DNA of 64,000 nucleotides, from NCBI GenBank assembly GCA_965279165.1, contig OZ257140.1, positions 2,170,001-2,234,000 of the forward strand. The letters run 5' to 3'. Each line of letters opens with the position of its first letter. The first letter of the stretch is position 1. Source of the stretch: JBAYIE01 sp965279165 (GTDB taxonomy: Bacteria; Bacteroidota; Bacteroidia; UKL13-3). The notes beneath the pieces are model-generated. The model saw only the letters and a list, made by a program, of their open reading frames with translations, was not told where the DNA came from and ran no database searches. A program made the translations under genes and the position numbers. Below are positions 52,202 to 59,679 of the stretch, piece after piece.

Positions 52202-54177
52202 TTTTTTGTAACAGGAAAGGAATTTAATTTGATAAAGGAACCTGCATTTTCAGGTCGTGCCCATTCACTTCCACTTTCTTCAATCGTATCTTGGGTGGTA
52301 TGTGTAGAAATATTCAGTTTGTTTAGAATGGCTGCCAAATCGTCTTTTTTTCCTGTACTTGCAGGTGGCATTAAAGGTTTGTCGGATACCATAACATAAC
52401 GTAATTCGGGATGTAAAGCAGTGCTGTTGGCATAAACTTTGTCTGCAATTTCTTTGAATACAGGACCGGCAACGGCTGCGCCATAATACACACCTTTTGA
52501 TGGAGCATTAACCATGACTAAACATGTGTATTTTGGATTTTCGGAAGGGAAATAGCCACAGAAAGAAGAACGGTAGACTTGTTTTTTGTAACCATATTTC
52601 CCATCTGCTACCAATGCAGTTCCGGTTTTTCCTCCAATACTATAATTTGGATTTTTAAGGCCGGAACCGGTACCATGATCAACAACACCTTTTAGCATGG
52701 CCTTTAAATTTTTGAGCGTAGAGGGTTTACAAATCTGTTCTACCATAACAGAAGATTTAAACTGCTTGATGCTTTTACCGGTTTTTAAAATCTCTTTTAC
52801 AAAAATGGGTTTAATCATTTTTCCATTATTGGCAACAGCGTTATACAGAACAGCAACTTGTAATGGTGTTACTTTAATTTCGTAACCAATCGACGACCAT
52901 GGTAAGGTGGTACCATACCAATCTTTGTCGGTTGGTTTTTTAATATGCGGTTTACCTTCACCTGATAATTGTAATCCAATTGGTTCCGTTAGTTTAAGCG
53001 CGTGTAGGTGGTTATAAAATTGCATTGGATCAGACTTATATGCATTGTACACCGCTTTTGATGTGGCAACATTGGAAGAGATTTCGAAGGCTTGCTGCAA
53101 GTTTACTATGCCATGTCCGCCGGCTTCCGAATCATACATGGTAGCATGTGCGAAGTATTTTTTTTCTCCGTTTTCCGTATCGTAGGTATCGGTCATCTTT
53201 GCTTTTCCATCGTCGAGTAAGGCAAGCATGGAGGTTAGTTTAAAAGTGGAACCCGGTTCCAGACTTTCACCAACTGCATAATTATATTTTTCGGTATATA
53301 CTCCTTCCGAAGTTCTAGTAAGATTGGCGAGCGCTTTAATTTCTCCGGTATTTACTTCCATTAAGATAGCGGTACCCCATTCGGCATTATTTTGTACAAG
53401 GGTTGCAAGCAGCGCTTGTTCGGCAACATCTTGCAGGTTGACATCGATAGTTGTAATTAAGTCGAGCCCGTTTTTTGCTTCAATTTGTATATCTTCATCA
53501 TTTACCGGAATCCATGTTCCACCGGCAATTCGTTGCATTACCCTTTTACCCGGTTTGCCTGAAAGTTCTTTGTTAAATGCGCCTTCGATTCCAACCGGTG
53601 CAATTCCCTTAACACTATAACCAATGGTTCGTTCGGCAAGGTTGTCGAATGGTTTTTCTCTTTTGTTTTTTTCTTCAATGGTTAAGCCGCCTTTATATTT
53701 ACCCATGCGAAACAATGGAAAATATTTGATGCGTTTCATGTCGGTGTAAGAAACTTTTCTTTTAAGTAAATAATACCGATCGCCTCTTCTTCTTACCCCT
53801 TTTAAAATGCGTAAATATTCCTCTTTACTTCTGTCCTGAAATACATCGTGTAGTAAAAAAGCCAATGAATCAACTTGGTTTTCGAATAACTCTGCATCTC
53901 TGAAGGCAGGTGCTTTTCCATCCAAACGTAAATCATATATTGGAAGTGAAGTGGCAAGTAAACTTCCATCGGATGAGAATATATTTCCACGTGCAGGTTC
54001 AACGGTTTGGATGGAAGTACTCAATTCGCCTGCCATGGCAATCCATTTGTCTTTTTCGCGAAATTGAATTTTAAACAAGTAGGCAACAATAGCTAAAGCA
54101 AACAGGCAGATAAAGGCAAACGCAGTATAGGTGCGTATCAGAATTACCTTTTTTATATTTACATTATTGCCTGCCAT
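52171..54177 (-). CDS. ftsI: Septal transpeptidase FtsI (class B penicillin-binding protein), zero-frame product
   Basis: 668 aa in the zero frame. One membrane helix (about 12-34), PBP dimerisation domain (about 55-220, EPARGNIFSSDG) and transpeptidase domain with the SxxK nucleophile STFK (310-313), SSN (368-370) and KTG (517-519). It cross-links septal peptidoglycan, with FtsW as polymerase. The frame runs into an A7 tract at 52207-52201 (codons ACA AAA AAA) and then ends in an atypical PCLMFVEWA tail. In the -1 frame a PASTA domain follows directly. It overlaps ftsL by 14 nt. Confidence 0.93.
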   Translation of the reverse strand: MAGNNVNIKKVILIRTYTAFAFICLFALAIVAYLFKIQFREKDKWIAMAGELSTSIQTVEPARGNIFSSDGSLLATSLPIYDLRLDGKAPAFRDAELFENQVDSLAFLLHDVFQDRSKEEYLRILKGVRRRGDRYYLLKRKVSYTDMKRIKYFPLFRMGKYKGGLTIEEKNKREKPFDNLAERTIGYSVKGIAPVGIEGAFNKELSGKPGKRVMQRIAGGTWIPVNDEDIQIEAKNGLDLITTIDVNLQDVAEQALLATLVQNNAEWGTAILMEVNTGEIKALANLTRTSEGVYTEKYNYAVGESLEPGSTFKLTSMLALLDDGKAKMTDTYDTENGEKKYFAHATMYDSEAGGHGIVNLQQAFEISSNVATSKAVYNAYKSDPMQFYNHLHALKLTEPIGLQLSGEGKPHIKKPTDKDWYGTTLPWSSIGYEIKVTPLQVAVLYNAVANNGKMIKPIFVKEILKTGKSIKQFKSSVMVEQICKPSTLKNLKAMLKGVVDHGTGSGLKNPNYSIGGKTGTALVADGKYGYKKQVYRSSFCGYFPSENPKYTCLVMVNAPSKGVYYGAAVAGPVFKEIADKVYANSTALHPELRYVMVSDKPLMPPASTGKKDDLAAILNKLNISTHTTQDTIEESGSEWARPENAGSFIKLNSFPVTKKPCLMFVEWA

Positions 54178-54556
54178 TGTCGGTAATTTTTATTGGAGGC
54201 GTTGTTAGTTCTTTAATACCAATTGTGTCGAGTTTAGCGGCAATGGTCGATTGTTTGCTTTCACTCATCAATGCACTCAGAATACTGATGTATTCCGAAC
54301 GCAATTCTTTTATTTCTCTATTTAGATTATCTGTTTTGCGAATAATTCTTTCGTTGTTGTGCACATTGCCTATATGTAGCAACAAGAGAATGATAATAAA
54401 AAGTCCAAAAGGAATTTGGTTAACCAACCATTGGTTGGAAATATGGAAATCAAAATCCGCGAATTTTCTAACGGTTTTGGTTAACCGTGAAGGTTCAGAA
54501 GGTTTAACTTCCGGATATACCTTTTCTTCTTCCGCTTGAATGATTTTATTTGCCAA
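54164..54556 (-). CDS. ftsL: FtsL-like divisome protein
   Basis: 130 aa. A cytoplasmic part of about 45 residues, one membrane helix (about 48-66, IPFGLFIIILLLLHIG), then a helical periplasmic part (HNNERIIRKTDNLNREIKEL) of leucine-zipper type. Sequence similarity to FtsL of E. coli is slight, but this topology, plus the place between rsmH and ftsI, identifies the Bacteroidota FtsL-like family. It would join FtsQ and FtsB-type partners and activate FtsWI. It overlaps ftsI by 14 nt. Confidence 0.85.
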   Translation of the reverse strand: MANKIIQAEEEKVYPEVKPSEPSRLTKTVRKFADFDFHISNQWLVNQIPFGLFIIILLLLHIGNVHNNERIIRKTDNLNREIKELRSEYISILSALMSESKQSTIAAKLDTIGIKELTTPPIKITDNGRQ

Positions 54557-54570
54557 TTTATAACCTGCTA

Positions 54571-55479
54571 TTACTTGTTTCTCGATGCAATACGGAGTTT
54601 CGCACTTCTCGCCCTATTGTTTAGGTCTAATTCTTTTTCACTTGCTGTAACGGATCTTTTACTAACCGGAGTAAAAGGACGGATTAGATTTCCATAGAAA
54701 TCTTTTTCCGTTTCACCTTCAAAATTTCCGGTATTGATAAAATTTTTAACCAGGCGGTCTTCTAACGAATGGTAACTCATTATTACTAACCTGCCTTCCG
54801 GCTTAATGATATCAACACATTGTAGTAAAAGTTCTTTTAATGCTTCTAACTCTTGATTTACCTCAATTCGCAGTGCCTGAAATATCTGGCTCCAGAATTT
54901 GTAGTCCTTAAATTTGGGAGCAAATTTCTCCAACACCTTTTTTAAGTCTCCGGTGGTTTCGATAGGAGAGATGGTTCTTGCCGACACTATTTGTTTTGCA
55001 ATCTGACGTGCATTTTTAAGCTCACCATATAAATAAAAAACATCAGCTAGTTTCGATTCGCTATACTGATTAACTACTTCTTTGGCTGAATTATGTTGCG
55101 CTTGATTCATGCGCATATCTAAGATAGCATCCTCAAACCTGTAGGAGAACCCTCTTTCATCGATATCAAACTGATGAGAGGAAACGCCTAAATCTGCCAG
55201 CAATCCATCTACCGGAATTAAATTTTGATAACGCAAATGGTTTTTGGTATACATAAAGTTTTGGTCAATGAAAACCAATCTTTTGTCTTCTGATAAATTT
55301 GTCAATGCATCTGCATCCTGATCAAAAGCAACCAATGTTCCTTTGTTGCTTAATACATTAAGTATTTCACGAGAGTGTCCTCCGCCTCCAAACGTTACAT
55401 CTACATAAATTCCATCCGGATTGATGTTTAACCCTTCCAAACATTCTTTAAGCATAACAGGAATATGATAATCAACCAT
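54571..55479 (-). CDS. rsmH: 16S rRNA m4C1402 methyltransferase RsmH (MraW)
   Basis: 302 aa. YHIPVMLKECLEGL at the start, SAM motif VDVTFGGGGHSREIL, then LLADLGVSSHQFD, GFSYRFEDAILDMRM and a late VIMSYHSLEDRLVKNF are all RsmH signatures. It methylates N4 of C1402 in 16S rRNA. It overlaps mraZ by 8 nt and precedes ftsL by 14 nt, as in the standard dcw order. Confidence 0.97.
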   Translation of the reverse strand: MVDYHIPVMLKECLEGLNINPDGIYVDVTFGGGGHSREILNVLSNKGTLVAFDQDADALTNLSEDKRLVFIDQNFMYTKNHLRYQNLIPVDGLLADLGVSSHQFDIDERGFSYRFEDAILDMRMNQAQHNSAKEVVNQYSESKLADVFYLYGELKNARQIAKQIVSARTISPIETTGDLKKVLEKFAPKFKDYKFWSQIFQALRIEVNQELEALKELLLQCVDIIKPEGRLVIMSYHSLEDRLVKNFINTGNFEGETEKDFYGNLIRPFTPVSKRSVTASEKELDLNNRARSAKLRIASRNK

Positions 55480-55936
55480 TATTCCCCCTTTCCTTTTTGC
55501 TCATTACTTCTTCGGCCAATGCAGAGAAATCAGTAGGTTCTTCACCCAACATTTTTTCATAATTAGCTTGGCTCCATATTTCTATTTTATTGCCATATGC
55601 CAATAAAACCACATCTGTTTTCATCCCCGCATACTCCATTTGCTGCTTGGGTAACAATATCCTGGAAGCAGTATCCATTGGCAATTTGCTGGCACCTCGT
55701 AAGAAGTAACGTTTGAATTCTCTTTCTTTTTTAATGTAGTCGCTCAGTTTATTGATTTCAGTGGAAATGATTTCCCATTCGTTGGATGGATAAAGTACGC
55801 AACACTTTTCAAAACCTCGGTTGATAAAAAAGGAGTTTTTGGCGGCTTTAGGCAGCTGTTTTTTAAGTACAGCAGGAATGATAAGCCTTCCTTTTGCATC
55901 CAGTTTACAAGCATATTCTCCGTGTAATTGCGCCAT
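55472..55936 (-). CDS. mraZ: Transcriptional regulator MraZ
   Basis: 154 aa from the ATG at 55936. The frame is open upstream, but MAQLHGEYACKLDAKGRL is the family's true start and the MraZ box would otherwise be inside the gene. Two SpoVT-AbrB-like MraZ domains: GEYACKLDAKGRLIIPAVLK and GASKLPMDTASRILLPKQQM. It forms ring oligomers and binds repeats upstream of its own gene, controlling the dcw operon. First gene of the operon; overlaps rsmH by 8 nt. Confidence 0.96.
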   Translation of the reverse strand: MAQLHGEYACKLDAKGRLIIPAVLKKQLPKAAKNSFFINRGFEKCCVLYPSNEWEIISTEINKLSDYIKKEREFKRYFLRGASKLPMDTASRILLPKQQMEYAGMKTDVVLLAYGNKIEIWSQANYEKMLGEEPTDFSALAEEVMSKKERGNNG

Positions 55937-55973
55937 TAATTTTTCGAATTCGAGTGCTAAAGTAAAAACAAAA

Positions 55974-55998
55974 ATCCACATTTCTCCACTTTCCCCCA
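55974..55998 (-). promoter_or_regulatory. MraZ box upstream of mraZ
   Basis: On the minus strand TGGGG (55998-55994), TGGAG (55988-55984) and TGGAT (55978-55974) stand exactly 10 nt apart, with 5-nt spacers. This is the TGGNN-N5 arrangement known for MraZ operators. It ends 37 nt before the mraZ ATG. A TTTTCCAC stretch just upstream is inverted to the first repeat. Confidence 0.75.
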
Positions 55999-56134
55999 CT
56001 TTGTGGAAAAGTTGTGGTTTTTTTCCTGAAATAGAACCTGTGTATGAACAGTAGAATTCCGTTTGATTAGCCAACAATTTTGGTTTGGTGATATCAGGTT
56101 TTGCGGCCTTGCCGAATTATATTAAACTTGAAAA

Positions 56135-57574
56135 ATGCTGTTTAACTCTTTCCAGTTTCTTATTTTCTTTATGGTAGTAACCTCTCTGTTTTTTGCACTT
56201 AAGCATAAACACAGGTGGTGGATGCTATTATTGGCGAGTTGTTATTTTTACATGGCATTTGTACCGGTTTATATTCTGATTCTCGGATTTACCATTGTAA
56301 TCGATTATTTCGCCGGATTATGGATTGAAAAAGCAGATGGGAAAAAGCGTAAAGTGTTATTGGTAATCAGTTTAATTTCCAATATTGGGGTTTTGGCGAT
56401 TTTCAAGTACTACAATTTCTTAAACGATAACCTTACAGGGTTACTTCATTTATGGAATGCAACCAACCAATTACCATACTTAAGCATATTGCTTCCGATT
56501 GGATTATCCTTTCACACATTTCAGGCTATGAGTTATACCATCGAAGTATATCGTGGCAATCAAAAGGCAGAAAGGCATTTTGGCATTTATGCGTTGTATG
56601 TGATGTTCTACCCACAACTGGTAGCAGGACCAATCGAACGACCACAACATATTTTACACCAACTACACGAAGAAAAATTTTTTGATTATACCAGGGTTTC
56701 TAATGGTTTAAAGTTGATGCTTTGGGGATTATTCAAAAAGGTAGTTATCGCCGATCGTCTTGCCATATTGGTTAACCAGGTTTATGCGAATCCCGAATCG
56801 TTCGACGGATTGCAACTATCTACAGCAGCAGTATTTTTCTCTTTTCAGATCTATTGTGATTTTTCGGGTTATTCAGATATTGCCATTGGGTCGGCCCAGG
56901 TAATGGGGTATAAGTTGATGGATAATTTTAACCGACCATATTTCTCCAAGTCTATTTCCGAATTCTGGAAACGCTGGCATATTTCATTGTCAACCTGGTT
57001 TAAAGATTATTTGTATATTTCTTTGGGTGGAAATCGGGTAGTTAAGTGGAAATGGTATTATAATTTGTTTATCACCTTTGTAGTAAGTGGTTTGTGGCAT
57101 GGTGCCAACTGGACTTTTATCACTTGGGGTGCCTTGCATGGCATATATCTGATAGTTGGTGTTGTTACTGCAAGGAAAAGAAAACAATTGGTTGTGTTTA
57201 CCGGAATTGAAAACAATAAAACCATTGCAAAATATTTAAATGTTGCTTGTACTTTCTTTTTGGTAACTATCGGATGGGTATTCTTTCGCGCCGAATCGAT
57301 GGATAAAGCATGGTATATTTTAACCCATTTATTTCAGTCGTTTAACTTTTCGAATTATTTTACCAATGGATTTGCGAAACTTGAAATGTTGAAATGCTTC
57401 TCACTCATTATCTTGTTGGAACTTGTTCATTATATGCAAAGGCATAACCAAATGCGCACCATGCTGGCAGGTAAACCAATATGGTTGCAATGGACAATAT
57501 ATTATAGCTTGATACTAATGGTATTAATTTGGGGGGTATTTGATCATCCCTCTTTTATTTATTTTCAGTTTTAA
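56135..57574 (+). CDS. MBOAT family membrane O-acyltransferase (AlgI-like)
   Basis: 479 aa with about ten membrane helices. The AlgI/DltB pattern is present: LPIGLSFHTFQAMSYTIEVY, FYPQLVAGPIERP, FWKRWHISLSTWFKDYLYI, and the catalytic His in VSGLWHGANWTFI. Such proteins move acyl groups across the membrane to extracytoplasmic polysaccharides or lipids. The next gene, 2 nt downstream, has an SGNH-hydrolase-like layout and is probably the extracytoplasmic acyl-transfer partner, as AlgJ/AlgX are for AlgI. The modified polymer is unknown. It is divergent from the dcw operon. Confidence 0.93.
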   Translation: MLFNSFQFLIFFMVVTSLFFALKHKHRWWMLLLASCYFYMAFVPVYILILGFTIVIDYFAGLWIEKADGKKRKVLLVISLISNIGVLAIFKYYNFLNDNLTGLLHLWNATNQLPYLSILLPIGLSFHTFQAMSYTIEVYRGNQKAERHFGIYALYVMFYPQLVAGPIERPQHILHQLHEEKFFDYTRVSNGLKLMLWGLFKKVVIADRLAILVNQVYANPESFDGLQLSTAAVFFSFQIYCDFSGYSDIAIGSAQVMGYKLMDNFNRPYFSKSISEFWKRWHISLSTWFKDYLYISLGGNRVVKWKWYYNLFITFVVSGLWHGANWTFITWGALHGIYLIVGVVTARKRKQLVVFTGIENNKTIAKYLNVACTFFLVTIGWVFFRAESMDKAWYILTHLFQSFNFSNYFTNGFAKLEMLKCFSLIILLELVHYMQRHNQMRTMLAGKPIWLQWTIYYSLILMVLIWGVFDHPSFIYFQF

Positions 57575-57576
57575 AA

Positions 57577-58548
57577 ATGATTAACGGGAAACAAATAACA
57601 CAGGCATTAATATTTTGGGTAGTTCTGGTATTGCTTTTAGTAATGATTCAGTTTTTGCTGCTATTTGGTGCCAGCAGGAGCATTGCATATCAGTCGGCAA
57701 AACTTAATTATGTTATGCGTCATAAGATTGATCCTGAGATTATGGTATTTGGTTCTTCGGTTGCATTTGTACATTTTGATGATACATTAATTTCTCAAAT
57801 TACTGGAAAGGAAACGTTTAATTTTGGTTTGGATGGAAATCCATTTTTACAATATGAAGGATTAGCCAAAGAGTATTTATCTTATACCCAAAAATGTAAG
57901 TATGCAGTTTTTGCATTTGTGTTTCAAGGCACATCAGACGAGATAGGTTTGTACGAACCAAATATTTATTATCCGTATTTGTACAATAAAAATATTTATG
58001 AATCATTGTCGTATATTGAACCGGAAAAAATGTTTAAGATGCGATACCTTCCGGGTTATGCATTAACAGTATTCGATAAGGATTTTTATTTTAATGTCGG
58101 ATACGGTTATTCCTTGTTATTTAGAAAGATCAAGGAACCCACAAGGATTAGAGGATATTTTCCAAGGATGGATACGTTATTTGATGGTTCGGCATTGGTG
58201 AACGTAAAGGATAGTTCCCTTATATTCCCGGTTAGTAATAATACCGTTTCCCGGATTAAAAATATGTTAAAGGCCTATGAGGATAAAGGAATAACTACCA
58301 TCCTAGTTGTTCCACCGGTTAAGAAAGGAATGTTGCAAAAAATAAAGAATCTGGAAGAATGCAAAAAGGTATTTAAAAGTATGCAATCTGCAAACCACTA
58401 TTACCTAGATTATTCGGACCATACCCTTTCCCTTGAACAGAAGTATTTTTATAACTATACCCATTTGAACAAAGATGGGGCTGCGATATTCTCCCAAGTA
58501 TTTGCAGAAGATATGAAACAAATTATTGCAAACCGAGAAAGGAATTGA
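57577..58548 (+). CDS. SGNH-like exported partner of the MBOAT protein
   Basis: 323 aa. An N-terminal membrane helix (about 9-30) anchors an extracytoplasmic domain. IMVFGSSVAFVHFD (about 53-66) resembles block I of SGNH hydrolases, with Ser at GSS; NFGLDGNPF resembles block II; and YNYTHLNKDGAAIFS near the C-terminus supplies the block V His. This matches AlgJ/DltD-type proteins that finish acyl transfer begun by MBOAT proteins. It starts 2 nt after the MBOAT gene and overlaps the aroK start by 4 nt, so all three form one operon. Confidence 0.75.
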   Translation: MINGKQITQALIFWVVLVLLLVMIQFLLLFGASRSIAYQSAKLNYVMRHKIDPEIMVFGSSVAFVHFDDTLISQITGKETFNFGLDGNPFLQYEGLAKEYLSYTQKCKYAVFAFVFQGTSDEIGLYEPNIYYPYLYNKNIYESLSYIEPEKMFKMRYLPGYALTVFDKDFYFNVGYGYSLLFRKIKEPTRIRGYFPRMDTLFDGSALVNVKDSSLIFPVSNNTVSRIKNMLKAYEDKGITTILVVPPVKKGMLQKIKNLEECKKVFKSMQSANHYYLDYSDHTLSLEQKYFYNYTHLNKDGAAIFSQVFAEDMKQIIANRERN

Positions 58549-59057
58549 ATTCATCACGTATATATATAATAGGTTTCATGGGTTCCGGTAAAACAACCCT
58601 TGGGAAAAAGCTAGCTCGCCATTTAAGGTATCGGTATGAAGATACCGACCAAATGTTAGAAGCCAGGATAGGGAAATCGATTCAGGAGATATTTTCTTCT
58701 GAAGGAGAGGAATATTTCCGGGAGAAAGAAACGGAACTCTTGAGGGATACAATCAATTTGGAAGGTACTGTAATTTCAACGGGCGGAGGACTTCCCTGTT
58801 CCGAAAGGAACCTCTCTATTATTAAGGAGTATGGTTTGAGTGTGTATTTAGAGGCCCCTGCCGGGTTGCTGTTAAACCGATTAAGTAGAAATAAAACCAG
58901 TAGGCCGCTACTAGCCGGACTTGAAAACGACGATTTATACAGGTATATACAAGAGAAACTGAAGGAAAGGGAGGTGTATTACAGGCAGGCAAATTACACT
59001 GTTCAAGTTCCTGTAGAATCAGTCGAGACCCTTGTAAAATCAATAGGTTTGGTCTGA
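58545..59057 (+). CDS. aroK: Shikimate kinase
   Basis: 170 aa, normal length. P-loop GFMGSGKTTLGKKLA (9-23), the shikimate-binding DTDQMLEARIGKSIQEIF, FREKETELLR and STGGGLP, and the lid Arg in NKTSRPLL. It phosphorylates shikimate in chorismate synthesis. No ATG precedes the P-loop, so it must use TTG at 58545, which overlaps the upstream stop as TTGA. Expression is therefore coupled to the MBOAT/SGNH pair, an odd pairing of a surface-modification unit with a core biosynthetic gene. Confidence 0.95.
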   Translation: MNSSRIYIIGFMGSGKTTLGKKLARHLRYRYEDTDQMLEARIGKSIQEIFSSEGEEYFREKETELLRDTINLEGTVISTGGGLPCSERNLSIIKEYGLSVYLEAPAGLLLNRLSRNKTSRPLLAGLENDDLYRYIQEKLKEREVYYRQANYTVQVPVESVETLVKSIGLV

Positions 59058-59162
59058 TTTGCCTTTTGGCTGTTTGGTCAAAAAGTGTGTAAGTCCGCGT
59101 GGATGTTGACAACGTGTGAAAATATTTACTTGATATTTTTTTTAAAAAACTATGGAGACCGC

Positions 59163-59192
59163 TTGTTTTATTCAACTCCTTTCCTAAGTTTG
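59163..59192 (+). promoter_or_regulatory. Full Bacteroidota promoter of the HU gene
   Basis: TTG at 59163-59165, a 19-nt spacer and TAAGTTTG at 59185-59192. It is the best complete promoter match in the window. The leader would be about 30 nt long. Confidence 0.7.
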
Positions 59193-59230
59193 TTATTGTA
59201 ATAACCAATCAATATTAAACAATCATTACT

Positions 59231-59503
59231 ATGAACAAGTCAGATTTAATCGACAAATTGTCAAACGATGCAAAGTTAACTAAAGTTCAAGCAGCAGCTG
59301 CTTTAGATTCTTTCATGAGTGCTACCCAAACAGCTTTGAAAAAAGGCGACAAAGTTATCTTAGTTGGATTTGGTACTTTCTCTGTAACAAAACGTTCAGC
59401 TCGTAAAGGCCGTAACCCACAAACAGGTAAAGAAATTAACATCCCTGCAAAAAAAGTTGTAAAATTTAAAGCAGGTGCTGGACTTCAAGCTAAAGTTAAG
59501 TAA
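59231..59503 (+). CDS. hup: HU family DNA-binding protein
   Basis: 90 aa. The start MNKSDLIDKLSNDAKLTKVQ, the GFGTFSVTKRSARKGRNP arm and the INIPAKKVVKFKAG end are the HU consensus. It binds and bends DNA without sequence preference as a nucleoid protein. It is a single gene with a full promoter and a strong terminator, as expected for a highly expressed protein. Codon use is also strongly biased (for example GTT, AAA, GCT). Confidence 0.97.
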   Translation: MNKSDLIDKLSNDAKLTKVQAAAALDSFMSATQTALKKGDKVILVGFGTFSVTKRSARKGRNPQTGKEINIPAKKVVKFKAGAGLQAKVK

Positions 59504-59530
59504 GCAATTACTTTCTTTACAGAAGTAAAG

Positions 59531-59563
59531 AAAAAAAGCCTCGCCAAAAGCGGGGCTTTTTTT
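59531..59563 (+). terminator. Rho-independent terminator after the HU gene
   Basis: AAAAAGCCTCGC pairs with GCGGGGCTTTTT around CAAAA, with one G-T pair, and is followed by more T. It starts 28 nt past the stop. Confidence 0.92.
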
Positions 59564-59679
59564 ATGCTATGAATTTTTTTAATTCATTCGGAGTGACACG
59601 CACTACCAGTAATGAGTGTTTCTGCTTATGCACGAAAAGTATTATTTAATTAATTAGGAAAAGGAAAGCATTAAAGGAC

